Position numbers and translations under genes: made by a program. The notes under the pieces are model-generated. The model was not told where the DNA came from. It worked only from the letters and a program-made list of their open reading frames with translations, and searched no databases. Below, piece after piece: positions 57,953 to 64,000 of a stretch of 64,000 bases of DNA. The DNA comes from JANQHS01 sp965267505 (GTDB lineage: Bacteria; Bacteroidota; Bacteroidia; Cytophagales; CCMP332): NCBI GenBank assembly GCA_965267505.1, contig OZ254081.1, forward strand, positions 930,001-994,000. The letters run 5' to 3'. Position 1 is the first letter of the stretch, and each line of letters opens with the position of its first letter.

Positions 57953-59613
57953 TCCTGATTACGGGCACTCAGCGTTTCTTTATAAGAATCCTGGTCCCTC
58001 AATACTTCAATGGCTTTTAGAATATCTGAATCGGTTCGGAACGATGCTTCGACAATTCCACTTTGGTAATAATATCTTCCAATTATCTCTTCCTCAAGAA
58101 CCGTCTTAATCTCTTCTTTAAAAGCCAGAAGATCCTCCTTCTTGCTTCTAATCATTTTTGAAATGAGTAATTCCAATTCTTCGTTGATGGCCTCGTGGTA
58201 TTTTTCCTTTTTTGCTAACTCAGGGAGTTCTTCCAAGGCTTTCTCCACCTTGGTAGTATATTCATAATCCTTCCCATCAAGCCATTTAACAAATGCATTA
58301 TACTCCTCATCGCTCAATTGGAAATCTCTTGGCTTAGCGATATTCTGGTGAGAGTAATAATATTCGGTGGCATAGTTGAAGATATGATTCTTACTCAGGA
58401 GGGATAACGTTATCGGATGGTATTCATCGATCTCTACCAGGTAATCGGGCTTGACTCCCCTTCCATCATAAACGGGTCTTCCATTTTCAGTGCTGAATTC
58501 GGCAAGTAAACTATCGGGAACTTTAGTTGCCTTCCCGTTATCGTTCCTATTGCTGTAATCAATAGCCTGAATACATCTGCCACTTGGAATATAATATCTT
58601 GAAGTAGTAACCTTCAATTGGCTATTATAAACCAAGGGTCTGGTGATCTGAACAAGGCCTTTACCAAAAGTTTGTTGACCAATCAGAACTCCTCTATCAT
58701 AGTCCTGCATGACTCCTGCGACGATCTCAGATGCGGATGCGCTTGCTTCGCTGGTGAGGATTGCCAATGGCATTTGCCCGGTATCCAATGGCGGGATGAG
58801 GGTATTGTAGGTCTTGTTATACTGTTCAAATTTTCCCTTGGTCTCAACGACCATGGTTCCATTTGGTAAAAAAGCAGAACAGATCTTTATTGCCTCATCA
58901 AGCGAGCCTCCCGGATTCTCCCTCAAATCGAAGATCAATTTCTTAACCCCTTCTTCCTGTAGAGCTTCAATTCCTTTTCGAACATCCTTGTAAGCTCCTA
59001 TTGAAAAATCAGTAAGCCTTATGTAACCGATCTCCTCGTCGATCATTCCATAATAAGGAACATTGGCGATCTTGATCTTTTTCCTTGTGATCTTAAGTTC
59101 GATTGGTTCCTCAGAATTTATCCTGTACACTTTTAATTCCAGATCAGAATTTGACTGACCCTTAAGAAGTTTTGAAACTTCTGAAGTTGTTTTTCCACTG
59201 ACATCAATTCCATTGACCTTTAGGATCTCATCTCCTGCTTTCAGTCCGGCCTGATCAGCAGGGTCTCCTTGGTAGGGGAGAACCACCATGATCTTACCAT
59301 CCCGCTGACCAATAATTGCCCCGATTCCACCATATTCTCCAGTTGTCATGGTTCTGAAATCTTCAATTTGGTCCTCCGATATGTAATTGGTATAAGGATC
59401 CAGACTATTAAGCATTGCATCGATCCCGGTCCTGATAAACTCTGTTGGATCGACTTCATCCACATAATAGGTATTCACCTCTCGGTAAAGGGTAGCGAAA
59501 ATGTCTAGGTTCTTGGCTACATCGAAATACTCCTGACTGTATTTATCATTCAGAGAGCTTCCTCCCACCAAAAGGATCAAGGCACATACCGATAGGATCA
59601 ATGTTTTCTTCAT
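57949..59613 (-). CDS. S41-family C-terminal processing protease
   Basis: 554 residues. Signal peptide, PDZ domain (GIGAIIGQRDGKIMVVLPYQ, GLKAGDEILKVNGIDVSGK) and an S41 catalytic domain with the nucleophile serine in LTSEASASASEIVAGVMQDY near residue 290 and the lysine in QQTFGKGLVQ near 316. Such Ser-Lys proteases (Prc/CtpA) trim periplasmic proteins from the C-terminus. A ~130-residue extra C-terminal region follows the catalytic core. Four nt downstream of rnpA. Confidence 0.92.
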   Translation of the reverse strand: MKKTLILSVCALILLVGGSSLNDKYSQEYFDVAKNLDIFATLYREVNTYYVDEVDPTEFIRTGIDAMLNSLDPYTNYISEDQIEDFRTMTTGEYGGIGAIIGQRDGKIMVVLPYQGDPADQAGLKAGDEILKVNGIDVSGKTTSEVSKLLKGQSNSDLELKVYRINSEEPIELKITRKKIKIANVPYYGMIDEEIGYIRLTDFSIGAYKDVRKGIEALQEEGVKKLIFDLRENPGGSLDEAIKICSAFLPNGTMVVETKGKFEQYNKTYNTLIPPLDTGQMPLAILTSEASASASEIVAGVMQDYDRGVLIGQQTFGKGLVQITRPLVYNSQLKVTTSRYYIPSGRCIQAIDYSNRNDNGKATKVPDSLLAEFSTENGRPVYDGRGVKPDYLVEIDEYHPITLSLLSKNHIFNYATEYYYSHQNIAKPRDFQLSDEEYNAFVKWLDGKDYEYTTKVEKALEELPELAKKEKYHEAINEELELLISKMIRSKKEDLLAFKEEIKTVLEEEIIGRYYYQSGIVEASFRTDSDILKAIEVLRDQDSYKETLSARNQE

Positions 59614-59617
59614 GCTG

Positions 59618-60007
59618 CTATTTCTTGGGTCTATAGGACGACATTTTTTCCGGGATCTTCATTAGAGAAGAACATATATGTGAAAACGAAAATAATTCTT
59701 CTTCCACATAAACCAACCCTAACTTTTTCAAATTGATTCCTTTTGTGGTTAAACGGTCAGCCAATTCTTCCTGAGAATTCCTAAAAGCTTCCCTGGTCCT
59801 TCTCTTGATCAAGTTCCGGTCAACAGCTGCTGGAAACTTTGATTTAGGAGCGGTAACCAAAAACTCTATTGCTTCGGTGGTTTTACCTGGATCTGAAGCG
59901 AAATAAACCCGAAAGGGCTTTAAATAAAAAAAGGAGCCTTTTTCAAAAAGCTCCGAAATTTCTTTCTTCCCGCTTAGTCTTTGCGATTTGGGCAGGGACC
60001 GATTCAT
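59618..60007 (-). CDS. rnpA: Ribonuclease P protein component
   Basis: About 129 residues from ATG 60007 (or 138 from ATG 60034). Basic protein that helps RNase P RNA bind and cleave pre-tRNA 5' leaders. LPKSQRLSGKKEISELFEKG is the usual N-terminus, and FPAAVDRNLIKRRTREAFRN is the RNR signature. The second ATG fits the family N-terminus and keeps the hairpin at 60015-60032 outside the coding region. Directly downstream of rpmH, the classic pairing. Confidence 0.9.
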   Translation of the reverse strand: MNRSLPKSQRLSGKKEISELFEKGSFFYLKPFRVYFASDPGKTTEAIEFLVTAPKSKFPAAVDRNLIKRRTREAFRNSQEELADRLTTKGINLKKLGLVYVEEELFSFSHICSSLMKIPEKMSSYRPKK

Positions 60008-60014
60008 AGGATGG

Positions 60015-60032
60015 GCGGAATCAATATTCCGC
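60015..60032 (-). other. Hairpin between rpmH and rnpA
   Basis: Perfect 7-bp inverted repeat, GCGGAAT/ATTCCGC around 4 nt, between the rpmH stop and the preferred rnpA start. No T run follows, so it is a processing, stability or translational element rather than a terminator. Confidence 0.55.
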
Positions 60033-60039
60033 ATTGGAA

Positions 60040-60198
60040 TTATTTCTTGCCTTTCCCTTCGTCAGAGATGCTAAGCTTTTTTCTTCCTTTTGCTCTACGT
60101 CTCTTCAACACGTCCTGTCCACCTTCAGTCGACATTCTTTCTCTGAATCCGTGCTTGTTCTTCCTTTTCCTAACAGATGGTTGAAATGTTCTTTTCAT
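60040..60198 (-). CDS. rpmH: Large-subunit ribosomal protein L34
   Basis: 52 residues, very basic: starts MKRTFQPSVRKRKNKHGF, then RERMSTEGGQDVLKRRRAKG, the L34 signature, with a short extra tail ending DEGKGKK. Component of the 50S subunit. ATG start about 12 nt after the predicted transcription start of its own strong promoter; cotranscribed with rnpA. Confidence 0.96.
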   Translation of the reverse strand: MKRTFQPSVRKRKNKHGFRERMSTEGGQDVLKRRRAKGRKKLSISDEGKGKK

Positions 60199-60216
60199 CT
60201 CTTTTCAATTGGCCTG

Positions 60217-60247
60217 CAAAAGTAGATAGAAAAATAGTTTTAGACAA
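60217..60247 (-). promoter_or_regulatory. Promoter of rpmH
   Basis: On the minus strand TTG (60247-60245), 20-nt spacer, TACTTTTG (60224-60217). The start would lie about 12 nt before the rpmH ATG. Confidence 0.75.
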
Positions 60248-60255
60248 TCCTAGTT

Positions 60256-61197
60256 TTAAACAAATTCCATATCGATCTGAACCAGATCAATAAATTCCCT
60301 TAGCCTTTGAGAGATATCTGCTGTTTCCAGATCTTCCAGTCTTTCCAAACCGAATTTTTCTACACAAAAAGAGGCAAGAGCTGATCCATAAAGAATTGCC
60401 TTTTTCATTTCATCAAAACTGGTTTCACCAACCTGGGCCAGGTATCCAATAAATCCACCGGCGAAGGTATCACCAGCTCCGGTCGGATCGAATACATCTT
60501 CCAATGGAAGGGCTGGTGCAAAGTAAACCTGCTTGTCATTGAATAACAGTGCCCCGTGCTCTCCCTTCTTAATTACAACAACACTGGGTCCCATCTTCAG
60601 AATCTTCTTAGAAGCTTTAACCAAGGAATACTCCCCTGACAATTGCCTGGCTTCTTCATCATTGATCGACAAAACATCAACCAGTTTTAGGGTTTTTTCC
60701 AATTCTTCCCTCGCACTGTTGATCCAGAAATCCATGGTGTCCATAACGATCAGTTTGGGCCTGTCTCCCATTTGCTCAATTACTGAACGCTGAACCTTGG
60801 GCTCCAAATTTCCTAGCATTACATAAGGACAATCTTTGTACTCCTCGGGTAAAACAGGATTGAAATCCCCCAGAACATTTAGCTCGGTAACCAAGGTGTC
60901 CCGGCTGTTCATATCATTATGATACTTTCCTGACCAAAAAAATGTCTTCTCACCTTTTTTGATCTCCAGGCCTTTGGTATCAATTCCTTTCCTGGCGAAC
61001 ATATCCAACCCGGATTGAGGGAAATCTTCTCCCACTACTCCTACCAGGTGGGTCTTTCCACTTTTGTTCAGGTAGCTTGCAGAAACGGATATGTAGGTAG
61101 CTGCTCCACCAATGATCTTATCGGTTTTCCCAAAAGGAGTTTCTATGGCGTCAAAGGCAACGGAACCGATGACAAGAATATCATTATTCATGGTCAT
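60256..61197 (-). CDS. PfkB-family sugar/nucleoside kinase
   Basis: 313 residues of the ribokinase superfamily, phosphorylating a sugar or nucleoside hydroxyl with ATP. GGAATYISVSASYLNKSGK corresponds to the first PfkB signature, and VFDPTGAGDTFAGGFIGYLA (near residue 240) to the second, with the catalytic aspartate in GAGD. Substrate is not evident; some close relatives are annotated as adenosine or ribokinase-like. ATG 61191 (MNNDILVIGS) may be the true start. Follows the GNAT-like gene with a 2-nt gap. Confidence 0.87.
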   Translation of the reverse strand: MTMNNDILVIGSVAFDAIETPFGKTDKIIGGAATYISVSASYLNKSGKTHLVGVVGEDFPQSGLDMFARKGIDTKGLEIKKGEKTFFWSGKYHNDMNSRDTLVTELNVLGDFNPVLPEEYKDCPYVMLGNLEPKVQRSVIEQMGDRPKLIVMDTMDFWINSAREELEKTLKLVDVLSINDEEARQLSGEYSLVKASKKILKMGPSVVVIKKGEHGALLFNDKQVYFAPALPLEDVFDPTGAGDTFAGGFIGYLAQVGETSFDEMKKAILYGSALASFCVEKFGLERLEDLETADISQRLREFIDLVQIDMEFV

Positions 61198-61199
61198 TA

Positions 61200-62360
61200 T
61201 TATTCTAATATTGGATGCCGTTCAAAGTCTTTCGAACGATCAAATAGGTATCTATATGTTATGTGTGTTTTATAGATGCTTCCGCCCACGTTTTCGCAGA
61301 GCTTCATCATCTTAGGATTAAAATCCCCGATCCAGTTCATTTCGAAATCCTTGTAATTCGTTTTTCCACCCTGAACCATTGTTGATGAATATCCTACTAT
61401 TGCTCCTTCAAGGCCTTTGCTCTGATGTTCAGGAATTACACCGAAGACCACCCCGAACATTTTAGTACAGGTCCCTTTCAGTTTATGGTACATGAAAACG
61501 ATCTTTCCCCATAGGTCAAGCTTTCCATTTACATGACGAAACAACTGGTTTAACTCGGGCAACATAATAAAGAAAGCTGCTGGCTCTCCTTTATAATAGG
61601 CAAACAAAACTATCCTTTCGTCAAGAACCGGTTTCATTTGCTTGAAAACCGCCATGGCTTGAGCTTTTTTCAATTTTCCTACCCCATGCTTAACCCATGC
61701 CTTATTATAAATGGTCAAAAAATCATCAGCATATTTTTCAAGCTGATTTTTTCGGATATGATCAAAGGTGTAATCCGGATTGGCGAATATCCGATCAGTT
61801 TTTGCTTTGATCTTATCAGAAAGTTCATCTTCAACCTCACGGTAATAGGTATACTGATTGAAGTAAAGTTTCCAACCGTAGGATTCAAATAATTGCTGGT
61901 AATATGCATGATTATAATTGCAACAATAATTGGCAGGTGTAAAACCATCTACCAACAAGCCCCACCAATTATTCCTTTCTCCAAAATTTATGGGGCCGTC
62001 CATGGCTTCCATTCCTTTTTCTTTCAACCACTCCTTGGATGAATCGAAAAGCATGGCCGCTGCTTCTTCTGAATCAATACATTCAAAAAAACCAACACCA
62101 CCAGTAGGCTGATTCTCCTTTTTGGAGGTCTTTTCATCATAGAAGGTGGCAATTCGACCCACTACCTTACCTTGATCATCTTCAAGAAGAAATCTTATTG
62201 CATCACCTGAACGAAAAAGCTTATTCTGGGAAGGATCGAAGATCTTCTCCAAGTCCTTATCAAGAGGCCGGATCCAATTGGGATCTCCCTTGTATAACCT
62301 GGTTGGAAGGAGTAGAAACTCCTTTCTGTCTTTTGCTGAATTTACCTCCCTGATCTCCAC
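61200..62360 (-). CDS. GNAT-fold protein, probable acyltransferase-like
   Basis: About 386 residues from GTG 62360 (or 389 from TTG 62369). Resembles the large Bacteroidota proteins with an acetyltransferase-like fold: an N-terminal part with KEFLLLPTRLYKGDPNWIRP and GKVVGRIATFYDEK, a middle with GPINFGERNNWWGLLVDGF, and a second half with FFIMLPELNQLFRHVNGKL and GVIPEHQSKGLEGAIVGYSS, where an acetyl-CoA loop would sit. The R/Q-x-x-G-x-G/A loop is only partly matched, so catalysis is uncertain. The GTG lies 6 nt beyond a -7 box. Confidence 0.75.
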   Translation of the reverse strand: MEIREVNSAKDRKEFLLLPTRLYKGDPNWIRPLDKDLEKIFDPSQNKLFRSGDAIRFLLEDDQGKVVGRIATFYDEKTSKKENQPTGGVGFFECIDSEEAAAMLFDSSKEWLKEKGMEAMDGPINFGERNNWWGLLVDGFTPANYCCNYNHAYYQQLFESYGWKLYFNQYTYYREVEDELSDKIKAKTDRIFANPDYTFDHIRKNQLEKYADDFLTIYNKAWVKHGVGKLKKAQAMAVFKQMKPVLDERIVLFAYYKGEPAAFFIMLPELNQLFRHVNGKLDLWGKIVFMYHKLKGTCTKMFGVVFGVIPEHQSKGLEGAIVGYSSTMVQGGKTNYKDFEMNWIGDFNPKMMKLCENVGGSIYKTHITYRYLFDRSKDFERHPILE

Positions 62361-62366
62361 AGGCCG

Positions 62367-62374
62367 CAAAAATA
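62367..62374 (-). promoter_or_regulatory. TAnnTTTG -7 box in front of the GNAT-fold gene
   Basis: TATTTTTG on the minus strand, ending 6 nt before GTG 62360, which implies a leaderless or nearly leaderless transcript. No TTG at -33. Confidence 0.5.
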
Positions 62375-62412
62375 GCTAAAGGGTCTTGGAAAAAATACTA
62401 ATGAAATAAAAA

Positions 62413-62434
62413 GCCCCATCCGGAGGGATGGGGC
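62413..62434 (-). terminator. Terminator after the T9SS-sorted gene
   Basis: GCCCCATCC and GGATGGGGC form a 9-bp stem with a 4-nt loop. On the minus strand it is followed by TTTTTATTT. Confidence 0.85.
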
Positions 62435-62460
62435 CAAATCCAAAAGAAAAATTTAAGATT

Positions 62461-63597
62461 CTAATCAACAGCTATTCTAAAAGTGTTGAATTTCTCTCCA
62501 ATTGAGGTCCTGATCAGATAGATCCCTGCAGGAACATCTGAAATATCAAAGCTAATCTTATTCATGCCAACTACCGAATTTGATTCAAAGGTCTTTATGA
62601 TCTCCCCGGAGGAATTCACAAGGACGGTTTTAGAATCAACATTCGAGGTTGAAGCAAAATCTATGTTAAGCTTCTCAGAGGCAGGATTAGGATAGGCTTT
62701 CAAATAAAAATCCTCTTTCCTGGTTAAGGCAGTTGATTGAGGTTCAAAGACTCCGATATTGTCAAGGATTATCGCATTGTCATCATCAGAATCATGATAC
62801 CAGTGGATGTATATAGTTTGACCTATATAAGCATCAAGAGATACTTCATAGTACTCCCAGCCAACCGATGCATTTCCAGAATCCCCTCCCCATAGGAAGT
62901 AGGTAGAATCGTAACTGTACTCTTCGTGCAAGGAATCTCCAGGTTGGTTATTCCACATGAAGGATGGGTCCCAAACAGGGCCGTCTCCAGAACCACCATA
63001 TTGTTTGGTTTGGAATGCGGTGTCAACTGTTCCCTGAGGATTTGCAAATTGATCTATTTGAAGGGTGAATCCATCGCCCCATTGTGGGCCCTGTGCTGGC
63101 ATTGCATTGAAGCTCACCATAGTCCCGGATTTTGTTACAGAAATTGCAGGGGTCACCAAGGCATTTCTATTTCCAGGTGCAAATCCTGCAAGCCAGGAAA
63201 CGCTGATTCCAGCCTGGGTACCTCCTAGATCCATTCCATTGCTAAGATCTATTTGGTCAACAGAATCAATGTAATAATTATAGGTTCCTGGATAATGATA
63301 GGTACCGTATTCTGCAGCAATTCCATCATAATCAATATTCAACCAGGTTCCACCAGAGTTTTGATCAGGAATGGTGTCTGTTCCTTCAAAATCCAACCAA
63401 ACCAGGGTGTCCATGTTGGCCGAACGATTTTGATCAAATTTTGCCGGGTTGAAGGTGGCGGTAAAGCGATGTTTGTTACTTTCTTCGCTCTTTGGTTTAT
63501 CGTTTTTGAACTTTACGCTCCCAGATCCGGCAATTGCCACCATTGGGAAAACAAAGGTCAAAAGGTAGAGTAAGGATTGTTTGTAGTGAATTCTCAT
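62461..63597 (-). CDS. Secreted protein with T9SS C-terminal sorting domain
   Basis: 378 residues from ATG 63597. Signal peptide (LLYLLTFVFPMVAIAGS), a jelly-roll/choice-of-anchor-type region (VWLDFEGTDTIPDQNSGGTW, WEYYEVSLDAYIGQTIYIHW) and a C-terminal type IX sorting domain: YLKAYPNPASEKLNIDFAS, then ISFDISDVPAGIYLIRTSIG. The protein is probably secreted by the Por system and anchored at the surface. Ligand or enzyme activity is not evident. A longer start at 63630 would put 11 charged residues before the signal peptide. Confidence 0.87.
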   Translation of the reverse strand: MRIHYKQSLLYLLTFVFPMVAIAGSGSVKFKNDKPKSEESNKHRFTATFNPAKFDQNRSANMDTLVWLDFEGTDTIPDQNSGGTWLNIDYDGIAAEYGTYHYPGTYNYYIDSVDQIDLSNGMDLGGTQAGISVSWLAGFAPGNRNALVTPAISVTKSGTMVSFNAMPAQGPQWGDGFTLQIDQFANPQGTVDTAFQTKQYGGSGDGPVWDPSFMWNNQPGDSLHEEYSYDSTYFLWGGDSGNASVGWEYYEVSLDAYIGQTIYIHWYHDSDDDNAIILDNIGVFEPQSTALTRKEDFYLKAYPNPASEKLNIDFASTSNVDSKTVLVNSSGEIIKTFESNSVVGMNKISFDISDVPAGIYLIRTSIGEKFNTFRIAVD

Positions 63598-63632
63598 ATG
63601 GGTACATTTTGGTACTTCTAATTTAACCAATT

Positions 63633-64000
63633 AATGGTAAAACTGAATTTCAATCCACCAATAGCACTAGAGCAGGTTCAAAAAGTGATAAAAATGGGGG
63701 AAAATCAGCTGGTGGAATTCAAAGAAAAAATCAACGAGCCTGATAGGATTCTCAACGAACTTTCTGCATTTGCGAATTCAAAAGGAGGGGTTCTATTATT
63801 AGGAGTAAAAGATAATGGCACCTTGATCGGGTTGAAAGACCCAGAAGCTGAAATGGAATACCTGGTAAGTCAAATTGAATTGAAAACAGTGCCGGTAGTT
63901 CCTTACGAAATTGGATTCTGCGATACGGATGATGGAAAGGGAATCGTATGGATCCTAATAGCAGCAGACGGAGATGGCCCATTCTCGGTTCAAAGTTCAG
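63633..64000 (+). CDS. AlbA_2-domain protein, N-terminal part
   Basis: The first 122 residues from ATG 63633; the gene runs off the window. ENQLVEFKEKINEPDRILNE, then ELSAFANSKGGVLLLGVKDN and GTLIGLKDPEAEMEYLVSQI, match the Schlafen-type AlbA_2 domain (a DNA- or RNA-binding or nuclease-like fold). In full-length relatives it is often followed by an ATP-binding C-terminal part. Whether it belongs to a regulatory or defence context cannot be judged without the downstream sequence. Divergent from the T9SS-sorted gene. Confidence 0.8.

Noticed and set aside
63633..64000. AlbA_2 gene as the start of a defence island
   Set aside because: Only the first 122 residues are visible and nothing else around suggests defence, so the claim is unsupported.

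Overview
The window is a dense stretch of bacterial chromosome from a member of the Bacteroidota, most likely the Cytophagales or a near relative. The evidence for this is: a 16S gene whose conserved blocks look cytophagal; the Bacteroidota -7 promoter box TAnnTTTG; near-absence of Shine-Dalgarno sequences despite an intact anti-SD in 16S; a MurF-Alr fusion; a GldJ/GldK-type gliding lipoprotein; a type IX secretion (T9SS) C-terminal signal; and a bacterial kynurenine pathway. Nothing in the window looks like a prophage, transposon, CRISPR array or integrated island. Taxonomy rests on recall of conserved 16S signatures and was not searched.

Layout. 1-9018 (+): crotonase, dUTPase, sugar nucleotidyltransferase, a TPR / DUF4292 / EnvC-like trio, TatA, GatA and a LysM transglycosylase, most of them overlapping or abutting. 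9020-17580: RluD and RecX on the minus strand, interleaved with a PLP desulfhydrase-like enzyme, MurF-Alr, an unknown exported protein, threonine aldolase, a GT-C-like membrane protein and a GDSL esterase. 17581-17862 is a gene-free spacer rich in inverted repeats. 17863-26290 (-): a possible 8.4-kb unit haaO-ogt-kynU-kmo-TIGR01777-SLT-uvrA, which makes 3-hydroxyanthranilate and its ring-cleavage product (a route to quinolinate/NAD) and carries two DNA-repair genes. 26350-38837: SDR, NhaD, glutamate-type dehydrogenase, AnmK, GldJ/K-type lipoprotein, RecG, DsbD, M20 peptidase and PlsY.

38891-47114 (-): tpiA, a DUF6150 protein, prmA and then a 2097-residue exported protein of unknown function. 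It has a long beta-rich body and a roughly 515-residue low-complexity tail built of acidic, tryptophan-containing blocks and 117-bp tandem repeats. This is the least explained object in the window. 47174-50574: HflX, tRNA-Arg(CCT) and two lineage-specific lipoproteins. 50761-55617 (-): a complete 16S-23S-5S rRNA operon with no tRNA in the spacer. 55943-60198 (-): rpmH, rnpA, S41 protease, TauE/SafE transporter, tsaB and DUF2480. 60256-64000: PfkB kinase, GNAT-fold protein, a T9SS-sorted protein, and the start of an AlbA_2-domain gene cut by the window end.

Expression signals. Three promoters (tRNA-Arg, rRNA, rpmH) share exactly the same architecture, TTG-N20-TAnnTTTG. Several protein genes have only the -7 box. 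In two of these (dut and the GNAT gene) the box ends 5-6 nt before a GTG codon, which suggests leaderless transcripts. TTG starts are common, and one gene seems to need CTG.
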